Virus record (IMG/VR): IMGVR_UViG_3300008122_000001
Location: 55,706 to 119,705 of that record
Direction: 5' to 3' (one strand)
DNA: 64,000 nucleotides
Source: a virus
The notes below the pieces were generated by a model, which did not search any database, was not told where the DNA came from, and saw only the letters and a list, made by a program, of their open reading frames with translations. The translations under genes were made by a program, and so were the position numbers. Shown here piece by piece: positions 36,597 to 44,553 of the stretch (the stretch's first letter is position 1; each line of letters starts with the position of its first letter).

Positions 36597-36969
36597 AAAG
36601 CTTATTATGTGTGGAAGTCAATTCCCCGCTAAAGAGTATTTAGTCACGTAATTGATTTAAGTCAACTCCCGACCTCGACCTACTAATTACTTTCGTTGTT
36701 GATTGTATGTTGGTTGTGTCGTAGGTCTCTGAGTTGTCAACGTTTGTTCTAATGGAGAGTACAATGAAAGCTTCGACTCCGTTTCCAGGTCAAGTGATCT
36801 GATGTATCACGTACTATGAAAGTTGTTAATGAAATAGTTGTAGGTGTTCGTTCCTCACAAAATGCTTTGTGGATTTACCTTAAGCAACTTAAGGGTATAA
36901 CACGACAAGCATCAATATTGGTTACTGTTTAGAGTCCTGGTATTGAATGTAAACCGATGGAGAGTTGTT
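36597..36969 (+). other. Gene-free, relatively GC-rich region, possible structured RNA
   Basis: No gene with a ribosome site is evident. It contains GACCTAC/GTAGGTC inverted repeats (about 50 nt apart), a GTGAT/ATCAC hairpin near 36793 and a CAAAATGCTTTGTGGA motif near 36858 that recurs elsewhere. A 38-codon frame at 36816-36932 lacks a ribosome site. It could be a non-coding RNA or a promoter region for the downstream small genes. Confidence 0.45.
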
Positions 36970-37149
36970 ATGACTATTAATAAAGAATGGTATGATAAGG
37001 GTTATAAAGCTGGTTGTGAGTTTCTAGCTAAACAGTCTGATTCTGATATTATGTATTGGTTGACATTGTATGGTTGGGAAGGTGATGAGCCTGAATGCAT
37101 AGCTTTTGAAGAAGGCTTTGGTGCTGCATATGGTTGTGATGAGGATTGA
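36970..37149 (+). CDS. Small acidic protein (59 aa)
   Basis: Start at ATG 36970 after GATGGAGAG; the longer TTG frame at 36943 lacks such a site. Acidic with a Trp/Tyr/Gly-rich layout (EWYDKGYKAGCEFLAKQS). Function unknown. Overlaps the next gene by 4 nt. Confidence 0.5.
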   Translation: MTINKEWYDKGYKAGCEFLAKQSDSDIMYWLTLYGWEGDEPECIAFEEGFGAAYGCDED

Positions 37150-37484
37150 ATATGTATTATTTACAATATCTAAAAGATAAAGAGTTGTTTAAAGCAACTT
37201 TAAAAGGAGCTTATCTAAAAGTACATGATAATCCTTTAGATATCCAACTTTATAAAGCTGAAGCTAAACGTGTTTATGAAATAGGTGATCATTTATTTAC
37301 GGAATATAATAAATTAAAGCGTAAGTTTTGGTTGTTAGGAACTAAGCGTAAGGAAAATAAAGATAGAGTAGCAGAGTTAAAATCTTTGTTACAAGTCTTA
37401 GATTTCCATGCACGATGTCTTATGCTATTTCGTTATAATAATGAATGGAGAAATAATTATGACACTGATACAGATGAAGAATGA
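37146..37484 (+). CDS. Small basic helical protein (112 aa)
   Basis: Helical and Lys-rich (YNKLKRKFWLLGTKRKENK). Starts overlapping the preceding stop. No family recognised. Confidence 0.45.
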   Translation: MNMYYLQYLKDKELFKATLKGAYLKVHDNPLDIQLYKAEAKRVYEIGDHLFTEYNKLKRKFWLLGTKRKENKDRVAELKSLLQVLDFHARCLMLFRYNNEWRNNYDTDTDEE

Positions 37485-37686
37485 ATTAGATCTTATCTCA
37501 TTTGAGCGATCTATAGGTTATGGGTTTTCTGATTTATCAGTTGAAGGAGATCAGTATGAAGAAGGTTATTTACCAGATGAAGAAGACATTTGGTTATCAA
37601 AATACTATCATACTATTTCTTTATGGGAGTCATTAGATAGTAGTGATTTCTATTCTGATATTTGGGAAGATGGTTTACCATTCTAG
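37459..37686 (+). CDS. Small acidic protein (75 aa)
   Basis: I placed the start at the ATG 37459 because GGAG lies 8 nt upstream; this overlaps the previous gene by 26 nt. Very acidic (GYLPDEEDIWLSKYYH). Its charge would suit an inhibitor or DNA-mimic role, but nothing proves that. Confidence 0.45.
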   Translation: MTLIQMKNELDLISFERSIGYGFSDLSVEGDQYEEGYLPDEEDIWLSKYYHTISLWESLDSSDFYSDIWEDGLPF

Positions 37687-37695
37687 GGGTGAATT

Positions 37696-37803
37696 ATGTA
37701 TTATGTCCTGGATAATGGTATAGTAATAGGATCATATAAATATCTTAAAGATGCTGAAGAAGTATCTAAAGGTATATATGAAATATTTTATAGTTTAAGA
37801 TAA
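37696..37803 (+). CDS. Very small protein (35 aa)
   Basis: ATG 37696 follows GGGGTG; reads MYYVLDNGIVIGSYKY and then a helix with DAEEVSKGIYEIF. Tight packing between two genes and codon use like the neighbours support it. Confidence 0.5.
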   Translation: MYYVLDNGIVIGSYKYLKDAEEVSKGIYEIFYSLR

Positions 37804-37814
37804 GGGGGGTAATA

Positions 37815-38021
37815 ATGAAACCATCTATTATCAAAAAAGAGGATAAAGTCTTTCTAGCTGTTCCTCCTAGTATCATTATATTCTTATTTCGTCATAAGAA
37901 AATAGATAAAAAAGATATAGTAATACTTGAACATATCGAGTATCTAAATATGGAAAAGTTATCTGATCCTGATTTACAAGCACATTTACTTAGAAATCCT
38001 CTTATAACTAAAGTTGATTAA
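37815..38021 (+). CDS. Small protein (68 aa)
   Basis: Strong AAGGGGGG site before the ATG. Basic N-terminus, hydrophobic PPSIIIFLF. Its stop codon lies in the outer stem of the first intergenic structured element. Function unknown. Confidence 0.5.
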   Translation: MKPSIIKKEDKVFLAVPPSIIIFLFRHKKIDKKDIVILEHIEYLNMEKLSDPDLQAHLLRNPLITKVD

Positions 38022-38062
38022 TAATTTATACCATTATTTATATGATGGTATATGTAATTAAT
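38017..38062 (+). promoter_or_regulatory. Intergenic structured element 1
   Basis: Outer stem ATTAAT/ATTAAT; internal loop AATT opposite TGTA; inner stem TATACCAT/ATGGTATA; T38035-G38044 wobble, then AT/AT pairs and a short loop. Upstream stop codon inside the outer stem; next start 14 nt downstream. Confidence 0.8.
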
Positions 38063-38076
38063 TACAGGAGACACTA

Positions 38077-38472
38077 ATGTCTACATTAACAATTGAATTT
38101 CGAGATAATACAATAATTGCTTCTGAAGTTGTGTTTCTTGATGAGGAAATAGAACGTACAGTTGCTAATGCATTTCGTTTTGCATTAAAGGCTTATCTTT
38201 ATTATAAAGATTATCGTCTATTAGATTTCTCTGGGCATAGTGGTATTAATCATCAGACGGTATCTCGTCAACTTGGTGCTACTAAAAGTGTTACACAAGC
38301 TATAAACCATCAAATGGCATTAGATGTGTGTGCATACTATAGTGTTCAGTTTGAATATCTGTATGTAATAGCTGAACAGTTTGTAAAAAACCCTGAGTAT
38401 AACTCTATATCTTTTAAAGAAGATGGTACTGTTATATTTCTTAAGGCATTTAAATTACGCTTTGGAGATTAA
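38077..38472 (+). CDS. Possible HTH (repressor-like) protein
   Basis: 131 aa. Residues ~58-100 (GINHQTVSRQLGATKSVTQA, then MALDVCAYYSVQFEYLY) have the spacing of an XRE-type helix-turn-helix. If real it would bind DNA near its own operon. Moderate confidence only. Confidence 0.45.
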   Translation: MSTLTIEFRDNTIIASEVVFLDEEIERTVANAFRFALKAYLYYKDYRLLDFSGHSGINHQTVSRQLGATKSVTQAINHQMALDVCAYYSVQFEYLYVIAEQFVKNPEYNSISFKEDGTVIFLKAFKLRFGD

Positions 38473-38473
38473 T

Positions 38474-38761
38474 ATGGATAAGCAAGCTGCAATAGATTAT
38501 CTAAATACAGTATTACCTTTTGGTGATAATGGTGAAGATCATCAATGTGAGTTAGATGGTAACAATATTCCAAATATGAATAAGTTACTTGAAATACTCA
38601 AAGATGGTTTTGGTTATTTAGCAATTAGTGCTTATGATCCTAACCTAGGTGAAGGACTAATCTTTGTAAATATGTCTAGAACAGGTGACGAATATATTAC
38701 AGTAACTCCTTGTACGCTTAATTTTAAGCTTATGGAAGCTATATATTCAATTCTATCTTAG
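38474..38761 (+). CDS. Small acidic protein (95 aa)
   Basis: Start ATG 38474 with GGAG upstream, 1 nt after the preceding stop. Acidic, alpha/beta. No family recognised. Confidence 0.5.
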   Translation: MDKQAAIDYLNTVLPFGDNGEDHQCELDGNNIPNMNKLLEILKDGFGYLAISAYDPNLGEGLIFVNMSRTGDEYITVTPCTLNFKLMEAIYSILS

Positions 38762-38807
38762 ATTAACAATTTATACCTATTCAAGTTAGTAGGTATATGT
38801 GGTTAAT
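38762..38807 (+). promoter_or_regulatory. Intergenic structured element 2
   Basis: Outer stem ATTAAC/GTTAAT; loop AATT/TGTG; inner stem TATACCTA/TAGGTATA; T38780-G38789 wobble. Begins directly after the stop codon (TAG 38759-38761); next start 24 nt downstream. The two pairs above the wobble are weaker here than in the other copies. Confidence 0.8.
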
Positions 38808-38831
38808 TAGTTCAATAAAAGGAAAAGAAGT

Positions 38832-39833
38832 ATGTCTACTTCAATAACACTTCCACAAATAGCATTCACTGCTAATTATGAAGATGATATAAAAAATACT
38901 ATCTTCAATGCAATGGATTGTAAACTTCAGTCTAACCGTCGCTTTAACCATGAAACACGTTGGTTTAAAGATTTTCCTGAGTTTACTCTTAGTGCTAGTC
39001 CTTCTTGGTCTGATAAATCTAGAGTAGAAATCAGTCGTGATTTTGGTAAATATTTTGATATGAGTATTGAACGTATTAATGCGCTTTATAATCATATCAA
39101 AGGATTATTCCCTAATGGTACTTTCATGTGTCGTTATAATACAACATATGATATTACTATACATCAGATCTTTAGCTTAGGGTCTCATGTCTGGGCTAAT
39201 GCTGATCTTCAGTCTGTATTTTATTGTGAACCTCCTGTAATGCCTACAGAGTACAATGAATGGAAAGATTCTGTTACTAATCATGATTATACTTATATGA
39301 TGAGTGACTGTGCAGGAAGTCATCGTGCTGGACAAGCATCTGAAGAACGTATAAAAGAGCTTAAATCAAAGCTTGATCTTCGGATATGTACTCTTTGGTA
39401 TAATTATATTTTAGGTCGTATGCGTGTTCGTCCTCAAGATATGTCTTTTGGTGATCATTCTAAAGAGACTTGGAATACTCTTGAAGAAGCTTATAAAGAG
39501 TTTCGTATTATTCCTTCACATGCTCCGTATGTAGAACTTGGTACTACTCCAGTTAATACTCCTTGTCTTGGGTTCACTGCTCATGATAAGCGAAGTGGTT
39601 GGATGGAAGGTGATATGAAGTATGAAGGATATGTAAGTAATAATTACTTTGTATCTAAAGAAGAGTATGATAACTCTCAGATTCCAGTGATAGTGTTCCA
39701 TAATTATCCTGAAAAAGGTATATTGGTTTCAGAGAAATGTGAGACTAATAAGCATGATCTTTCTAAACTATTAGAACGTCATTCATGGCAGGATCACTAT
39801 TATACCTTAGAACCTGAAGGTAAATTAAAATAA
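38832..39833 (+). CDS. Unrecognised protein (333 aa)
   Basis: Soluble, aromatic-rich, with conserved-looking Trp/His/Cys residues (DCAGSHRAGQASEERIKEL; GDHSKETWNTLEEAYKEF). No catalytic motif identified. AAGGAAAAGAAG leader. Confidence 0.45.
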   Translation: MSTSITLPQIAFTANYEDDIKNTIFNAMDCKLQSNRRFNHETRWFKDFPEFTLSASPSWSDKSRVEISRDFGKYFDMSIERINALYNHIKGLFPNGTFMCRYNTTYDITIHQIFSLGSHVWANADLQSVFYCEPPVMPTEYNEWKDSVTNHDYTYMMSDCAGSHRAGQASEERIKELKSKLDLRICTLWYNYILGRMRVRPQDMSFGDHSKETWNTLEEAYKEFRIIPSHAPYVELGTTPVNTPCLGFTAHDKRSGWMEGDMKYEGYVSNNYFVSKEEYDNSQIPVIVFHNYPEKGILVSEKCETNKHDLSKLLERHSWQDHYYTLEPEGKLK

Positions 39834-39882
39834 TCAATTACATGCATTTGCTTTAATAGTAGATGTATGTGCTAGATTATTT
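39828..39882 (+). promoter_or_regulatory. Intergenic structured element 3
   Basis: Outer stem AAATAATC/GATTATTT; loop AATT/GCTA; inner stem ACATGCAT/ATGTATGT (one G-U); T39848-G39862 wobble. Stop codon TAA 39831-39833 inside the outer stem; next start 21 nt downstream. Confidence 0.8.
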
Positions 39883-39903
39883 ACTTATATAAGGATAACT
39901 ACT

Positions 39904-40284
39904 ATGTTAGTTCATCAATCTAATCGTTCTTGTAATTGTTGTGGTAATATGGTTGATCCCTCTATTATTGATATACCTATACAAGAAATCAAACTTGCTC
40001 CATTTGCAGTAAAATGTAAATGTGGTTACTTCTTTGAAGCTTATCACTATACAGTGTCATTTCGTAAATGGCGAGTAGCAAAAGGTGAATTAGGTTTTCG
40101 TTTAGATAATGCACAATCAGATTATCAACGAGAAAAAGAGTTTATTGAAACTCATTCTCCTATATCTGATTACATGCATATAGATCTAAAACGTAAAGAA
40201 GATTTAGTTCTTAAATTACATGCTGAATGGGATGAAATTTCTCTTAATCCTATTCCTGATCACTTATGGATAGATAAAGATTAA
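39904..40284 (+). CDS. Zinc-ribbon-like small protein
   Basis: 126 aa. CNCCGNM near residue 10 and CKCGYFFEA near residue 38 form a Cys-pair zinc site; the C-terminus is helical and charged. Could bind nucleic acid or a host protein. Confidence 0.5.
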   Translation: MLVHQSNRSCNCCGNMVDPSIIDIPIQEIKLAPFAVKCKCGYFFEAYHYTVSFRKWRVAKGELGFRLDNAQSDYQREKEFIETHSPISDYMHIDLKRKEDLVLKLHAEWDEISLNPIPDHLWIDKD

Positions 40285-40330
40285 CAATTTATAATACTTA
40301 TCTATATGGTAGGTATTATATGTGGTTAAT
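40280..40330 (+). promoter_or_regulatory. Intergenic structured element 4
   Basis: Outer stem ATTAAC/GTTAAT; loop AATT/TGTG; inner stem TATAATAC/GTATTATA; T40298-G40312 wobble and TTA/TAG top. Stop codon inside the outer stem; proposed next start 40346, 15 nt downstream. Confidence 0.85.
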
Positions 40331-40345
40331 TTAGAGTATAAACTT

Positions 40346-40600
40346 ATGAAAAAAGGTTTTAAACTTACAGATGGTAGTATATGGACTATCATTTCTTATG
40401 AGACTGTTGAAGGTTATGAAGATAAACTTGAATCTGAAATTCCATTAAGTGCTATTACTGTAGTTACTGGTGTTAAATGGGTTCAAAACCATACTCATAC
40501 CCATCCTTGTAATGCTTGTTTCTCTGATTGTAACTTTGAAGATTTCAATGTTAATGATCCTCGCATTATAGAATTAACTGACGATGTATTCTCATTATAA
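40346..40600 (+). CDS. Small His/Cys-containing protein (84 aa)
   Basis: A GTG at 40322 would lie in the structured element; the ATG at 40346 (MKKGFKLTDG) is 15 nt beyond it, as in the other copies, so I prefer it. Contains NHTHTHPCNACFSDC, a possible metal site. Confidence 0.5.
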   Translation: MKKGFKLTDGSIWTIISYETVEGYEDKLESEIPLSAITVVTGVKWVQNHTHTHPCNACFSDCNFEDFNVNDPRIIELTDDVFSL

Positions 40601-40610
40601 GGAATAAATA

Positions 40611-40808
40611 ATGAAATTAGATGGTTGGTCTGTTAATACACATAACCACTTCACAAAGAAAGGTTATACTGTAAGACCATATATAGATTCACCTACATTC
40701 TTTATTGAATTACCTAATGGTAAATATCATAAAAGAGATTGTAAAAGTCTACATGGTGCTCTTAAAGTTGTTGAACGTTTAATATTAAAAGAAGGAAAAG
40801 TTAAATAA
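40611..40808 (+). CDS. Small protein, GW..KKGYTV family (65 aa)
   Basis: KLDGWSVNTHNHFTKKGYTV and the C-terminal LHGALKVVERL match in layout the protein at 42026-42256 (LTGWTFEQL, KKDGYTINVKL, LEEALIAIG). Probable paralogs. AAGGAATAAATA leader; stop overlaps the next start. Confidence 0.5.
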   Translation: MKLDGWSVNTHNHFTKKGYTVRPYIDSPTFFIELPNGKYHKRDCKSLHGALKVVERLILKEGKVK

Positions 40809-41029
40809 TGGCTACTATTTATTTAATACAATGTTATCTTAAAAGTGATAATAGTTGGGTTGAAACATCCTCTGCTTGTACTTCTCGTAAAGATGCAGAA
40901 GAACGTTCTGATAACCTAAACAAAAACTTTGACCGACATTACCATCAAATAGAAACAATTACTCTTAATGGTGTAGTAAAGAGTCAAATGGAAAATAACT
41001 GTTATGTATTTGGAATAAACGAAAGTTAA
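40808..41029 (+). CDS. Small protein (73 aa)
   Basis: Starts on the last base of the preceding stop. ATIYLIQCYLKSDNSWVE then a basic helix (SRKDAEERSDNLNKNF). Distantly similar in layout to the 46-aa protein at 45310. Function unknown. Confidence 0.45.
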   Translation: MATIYLIQCYLKSDNSWVETSSACTSRKDAEERSDNLNKNFDRHYHQIETITLNGVVKSQMENNCYVFGINES

Positions 41030-41075
41030 TAAATTTATAAGACTTATACTAATAGGTCTTATATGTGTATTAACT
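41024..41075 (+). promoter_or_regulatory. Intergenic structured element 5
   Basis: Outer stem AGTTAATA/TATTAACT; loop AATT/TGTG; inner stem TATAAGAC/GTCTTATA; T41044-G41055 wobble with TTA/TAG top. Stop codon inside the outer stem; next start 33 nt downstream. Confidence 0.85.
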
Positions 41076-41108
41076 GTAACACTCACTTTAAAACAAGGAA
41101 ATATCCTC

Positions 41109-41960
41109 ATGTTAAAATTATCAATTCCTGCTTCAATTCTTACTGCTGTATCTACATCTATAGGTTCTTTATTAACTGGTGTTATAACAACAGAAAAGAA
41201 TAACTTAAAACTTAATGCCATTCTTAAAACACGTAATAAGAGCATGGCTAAAGCTTTTGGTGTTCCTGTAGAAGAATATGTAAAGAATAAAGAAGAAAAA
41301 CGAGCTAAATCTTTAGCTAATATTCTTTCTAAACTTACATTATCTGAAATTAAACCTATTACTACAAAAATAGGATCTGTTAGTGTAGTAGGTGAAACAG
41401 TAGAAATAGCAATTAATGATCAATATATTGTTGATTGTATTGAAGCTTCTACTCGTGTAGGTCTTCGTATGCTTAAACCTTTATCTGATATAGCTGTTAT
41501 TGTAGAAGAAGAAGGTACTAAAACTGAAGCCATGCTTAAAACATGGGAAGAAGATAAAGTAGATGTTCCTCCTACTGAGCCAAAAGATCCTGAACCAGAA
41601 ACAGAAGTTAAAATTGTAGATGCTCTTGACCTGCCTTCTGAAACAACAACTGAGCTACTAAAAGAAGAACAACCTAAAGATAATAATATTTTTAATGGTT
41701 GGTCTATTATCTCAAGTACATTTAGTTCTAAACCTTTCTTTACTGATGAAAAAAAAGAACAGTGGATTGATTTGTATTATCTTACTTGTACAAATAAAGA
41801 AGGTAATTCTCTTCAAGTAGGTCAGACAGTAAGTAAAGCAATTCTTTCATCTAAACTTAGTATTAAAGATACTGCTGTAGAACAAGAACTACCTGAATCT
41901 TTAGTAGTAGCTGTATATGAATATTATGGATTTAAATCTTTAGCTACTAAACCTGAATAA
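41109..41960 (+). CDS. Unrecognised protein with acidic linker (283 aa)
   Basis: A hydrophobic N-terminus (IPASILTAVSTSIGSLLTGV) could be a membrane anchor. A basic helical region follows, then a Pro/Glu linker near residues 155-175 and a C-terminal alpha/beta domain. Function unknown. Confidence 0.45.
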   Translation: MLKLSIPASILTAVSTSIGSLLTGVITTEKNNLKLNAILKTRNKSMAKAFGVPVEEYVKNKEEKRAKSLANILSKLTLSEIKPITTKIGSVSVVGETVEIAINDQYIVDCIEASTRVGLRMLKPLSDIAVIVEEEGTKTEAMLKTWEEDKVDVPPTEPKDPEPETEVKIVDALDLPSETTTELLKEEQPKDNNIFNGWSIISSTFSSKPFFTDEKKEQWIDLYYLTCTNKEGNSLQVGQTVSKAILSSKLSIKDTAVEQELPESLVVAVYEYYGFKSLATKPE

Positions 41961-42010
41961 TTAACAATTACATATACTTCTTTAATAGAGGTATATGTGC
42001 TGGTTAATTA
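41958..42010 (+). promoter_or_regulatory. Intergenic structured element 6
   Basis: Outer stem TAATTAAC/GTTAATTA; loop AATT/GCTG; inner stem ACATATAC/GTATATGT; T41978-G41990 wobble with TTC/GAG top. Stop codon at the foot of the outer stem; next start 15 nt downstream. Confidence 0.85.
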
Positions 42011-42025
42011 AGTAGAGTAAATAAT

Positions 42026-42256
42026 ATGTTATTTGGATCTAACAAATCTTATAACTTAACAGGTTGGACATTTGAACAACTTAATCCTTATTCTTCTTTA
42101 TATAAAAAAGATGGATATACTATCAATGTAAAACTTGTTGATTCACCTGATGTAGGTATCTGTAATGTTGTAGATATTTACAAAGATGATCAATTTCTTA
42201 CTTCTAAAAATAATTTAGAAGAAGCATTAATAGCAATAGGAGAAAATCCACTATGA
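42026..42256 (+). CDS. Small protein, paralog of 40611-40808
   Basis: 76 aa. LTGWTFEQLNPYSSLYKKDG and a C-terminal NLEEALIAIG helix match the layout of the gene at 40611. Overlaps the next gene by 4 nt. Function unknown. Confidence 0.5.
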   Translation: MLFGSNKSYNLTGWTFEQLNPYSSLYKKDGYTINVKLVDSPDVGICNVVDIYKDDQFLTSKNNLEEALIAIGENPL

Positions 42257-42678
42257 AATATGTTATTGCTTTAGCTTTACCTGGTGGTCTACTTGTAGAG
42301 CTTCGTGGTCATCATAATTCTTATGAAGAAACCCTTCAATACTTACATAAACATTATAAATCATTTAAAGATTCAGATGTTTATATTATTCACTATGATG
42401 GTGATCATGCTGATTATGGTTCTCCTTATAAGTTTAATATGAGTACTTATTACTCATGTGAAGATGGTGTTTACTATGAAGAACATTATGATGAAATCGA
42501 TGCTGGTTTAGGTGTAAAAGAAATTGGTTCATCACTTCTAGTTAATAATGATCTACTTCCTCAAGCTTTAAAAGATAATGGTGAATTAGTAGAGAAAGCT
42601 ATTGAAGATTGGATTAATTCCCATCTTACTAATCCTAAAGTAAACCCTGCAACTATTAAGCCTAACTGGTTAATATAG
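42253..42678 (+). CDS. Acidic protein (141 aa)
   Basis: Opens with a strand (YVIALALPGGLLVELRG) and is rich in His/Tyr/Asp (VYIIHYDGDHADYG; CEDGVYYEEHYDEIDAG). Could bind a metal; no family recognised. Confidence 0.45.
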   Translation: MKYVIALALPGGLLVELRGHHNSYEETLQYLHKHYKSFKDSDVYIIHYDGDHADYGSPYKFNMSTYYSCEDGVYYEEHYDEIDAGLGVKEIGSSLLVNNDLLPQALKDNGELVEKAIEDWINSHLTNPKVNPATIKPNWLI

Positions 42679-42727
42679 TTAAACAATTACATACATTTCT
42701 AATTGAGATGTATGTGTTGGTTTAATT
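42677..42727 (+). promoter_or_regulatory. Intergenic structured element 7
   Basis: Outer stem AGTTAAAC/GTTTAATT (one G-U); loop AATT/GTTG; inner stem ACATACAT/ATGTATGT; T42697-G42707 wobble with TTC/GAG top. Stop codon overlaps the outer stem; next start 16 nt downstream. Confidence 0.85.
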
Positions 42728-42743
42728 GTAAAAGGTATGTATT

Positions 42744-43073
42744 ATGTCTTTAGAATATCATATATTAATAGGTAATAATCATAGTGTAGATCTTTGTCTT
42801 CATGGTCAATCTGTACTCTTTAATACAGATACTAATGAATATAAATTTCAAATAAATAATGAAGAACCTTTCTATACTGAATCTGTAGAAGAAATGCGTA
42901 AAAACAATTATATTGAAGTTATTCATACTCTAGATGAACACTACTATTATGAAAAATGTGAACAAATTTATAACTTTGAAGAATCATACAACTTCTGTTA
43001 TCTAAATCCTCAATATAGTTATTTTGTACGCAACATTTGTAATATTAGAGCACATAAAGATTTAAATTTTTAA
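42744..43073 (+). CDS. Unrecognised small protein (109 aa)
   Basis: Acidic, Tyr/Asn/Glu-rich, alpha/beta. No motif recognised. Follows structured element 7. Confidence 0.4.
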   Translation: MSLEYHILIGNNHSVDLCLHGQSVLFNTDTNEYKFQINNEEPFYTESVEEMRKNNYIEVIHTLDEHYYYEKCEQIYNFEESYNFCYLNPQYSYFVRNICNIRAHKDLNF

Positions 43074-43083
43074 GGAGACTGTA

Positions 43084-43470
43084 ATGTCTAAAGAACAGTA
43101 TAAATATGAATGGCAATTAATATCTCTCATGACAGATAATTATGGTATCTCTTTAGATGAGTTTACTAAATTAGTACATGAACAATTTGAAGCTGTACCT
43201 TATCATGATATTACTAGTACACATGAACGTATTAGTGCTAAGAAATTATATCATATCATAGAAACTGATAACTTTAATGGAGATTATCCAAATGAACATT
43301 TTGTTAGTTTCATTGATCATGAAGGTAAGTCTCGTCCTTTAGTCTTTGATAAAAAAGAAGATGCTCAAGTAATTGCTAAAGCATTTAATCAAATCAAATA
43401 CGGTGGAGCTAATCGTTACTTCATGGAAGTAGATAAAGCTCGTAAATTATTTGGTCCATTTGAACCTTAA
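43084..43470 (+). CDS. Small protein with EDAQVIAKAFNQIK motif (128 aa)
   Basis: The C-terminal half (RPLVFDKKEDAQVIAKAFNQ) has the same pattern as the end of the protein at 58299-58616 (YRFVEREEAYVIAKAQNQIK). That pattern occurs in a widespread phage family of unknown function. AAGGAG site. Confidence 0.5.
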   Translation: MSKEQYKYEWQLISLMTDNYGISLDEFTKLVHEQFEAVPYHDITSTHERISAKKLYHIIETDNFNGDYPNEHFVSFIDHEGKSRPLVFDKKEDAQVIAKAFNQIKYGGANRYFMEVDKARKLFGPFEP

Positions 43471-43484
43471 TTAGGAATATAACT

Positions 43485-43799
43485 ATGAAAAATCAAGATG
43501 TAGTAACACTAGATATAACTCGTGAACAACAAGCAGAAAGCTTTGCAAGAGGAGGAGTTAAAGCTATGGGTGTTTGTATAGCTCTTAGTTCAAATGAACA
43601 TCCTCTTGTACGTTTAGGTGGTCTTACATTATCTGTATTTCCTAAAAGTTCAAAAGCTTTAGTACCATTAGCTATATCTTTAGGTGGTTGGATACTTGCT
43701 AAAGATAAGAAAAAAGCATTCATTCAACGTGCTTTCTGCTTTGGTAGTACTATAACAGTAGCAGGTCTTATTAGTTATGAACCATCAAAAAAAATATAA
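43485..43799 (+). CDS. Small membrane-type protein (104 aa)
   Basis: Hydrophobic segments near 25-45, 55-70 (ALVPLAISLGGWILA) and 80-95 (AFCFGSTITVAGLI). Likely inner-membrane. Overlaps the next gene by 23 nt. Confidence 0.5.
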   Translation: MKNQDVVTLDITREQQAESFARGGVKAMGVCIALSSNEHPLVRLGGLTLSVFPKSSKALVPLAISLGGWILAKDKKKAFIQRAFCFGSTITVAGLISYEPSKKI

Positions 43800-44022
43800 A
43801 TTAGAAGTAACTGTACATCAGTTTACTGAAAATGGTCGTAGTATACAGACTAAATATATTTCAAATTTAAATCAAAAAAGTATTCCTGAAATTCATAAAG
43901 AAGGTAATTATCTTCACATTGGTTTTCCTAATCATGATACTGAAGATTACTTTAAAGATTTTATTAAATTTGAAATAAAACAAACTAACTACAAACTTCA
44001 TATGACTCACTGGGAAATGTAA
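43777..44022 (+). CDS. Unrecognised small protein (81 aa)
   Basis: Starts inside the end of the preceding membrane-protein gene. Beta-rich (KYKLEVTVHQFTENGRS) with a charged centre. Function unknown. Confidence 0.4.
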   Translation: MNHQKKYKLEVTVHQFTENGRSIQTKYISNLNQKSIPEIHKEGNYLHIGFPNHDTEDYFKDFIKFEIKQTNYKLHMTHWEM

Positions 44023-44023
44023 A

Positions 44024-44230
44024 ATGGCAAATAAATCTGCTACTCCGTTAATACGTCTTGAATCTCAGCATACAATCAATGGTATTGCAGTTGGTACTAG
44101 TATTGAAAGTGCTGAACGTATTAAAAATGCTTCTTTTGCTTTACATGCATTAATTGAAACTCATGATCTTAGTGAACATGAAGCTGGATTAATGTTAAAA
44201 GTTGTATTTCCTCAATTAAAAGGTATTTAA
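44024..44230 (+). CDS. Unrecognised small protein (68 aa)
   Basis: Starts 2 nt after the preceding stop; helical C-terminal half (AERIKNASFALHALIETHDL). Function unknown. Confidence 0.45.
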   Translation: MANKSATPLIRLESQHTINGIAVGTSIESAERIKNASFALHALIETHDLSEHEAGLMLKVVFPQLKGI

Positions 44231-44479
44231 ATGAAAGAGTACTTATTACTAGGTATATTATCATTACCTAATACTGGAACTGTTATTCAAAAGGTTAGTC
44301 ATAAATTAGATAACCGTGAAGAATATAATACTCAAGATTTCAATTTGAAAGAATGGGAACAATATGTTCTTGATTTCATGGAAATCACAAGTATTGATAA
44401 TGAAGATTTAGTATTAACTATTATTATTGTTAATCTTAAAAATACTTCAGACTTCAAAACTTATACAAAAAGTAAATAG
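44231..44479 (+). CDS. Unrecognised small protein (82 aa)
   Basis: Its ATG follows the preceding stop without a gap. Acidic, alpha/beta, with EYLLLGILSLPNTGTVIQK at the front. Its stop codon forms the foot of structured element 8. Confidence 0.45.
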   Translation: MKEYLLLGILSLPNTGTVIQKVSHKLDNREEYNTQDFNLKEWEQYVLDFMEITSIDNEDLVLTIIIVNLKNTSDFKTYTKSK

Positions 44480-44533
44480 ATAATAAATTACATATACTTA
44501 TTTTAATTATAGGTATATGTTGTGTATTATTTA
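44477..44533 (+). promoter_or_regulatory. Intergenic structured element 8
   Basis: Outer stem TAGATAATA/TATTATTTA (one G-U); loop AATT/TGTG; inner stem ACATATAC/GTATATGT; T44498-G44512 wobble with TTA/TAG top. Stop codon is the first three bases; next start 20 nt downstream. Confidence 0.85.
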
Positions 44534-44553
44534 AAGCCACAAGGAATACTATT

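Noticed and set aside
36816-36932. 38-codon frame in the 36.6-36.97 kb gap
   Set aside because: No ribosome site and it overlaps hairpins and a recurrent motif; I treat the region as non-coding.
40322-40345. GTG start for the 40346 gene
   Set aside because: The GTG lies inside structured element 4; the downstream ATG has the spacing seen after the other elements.
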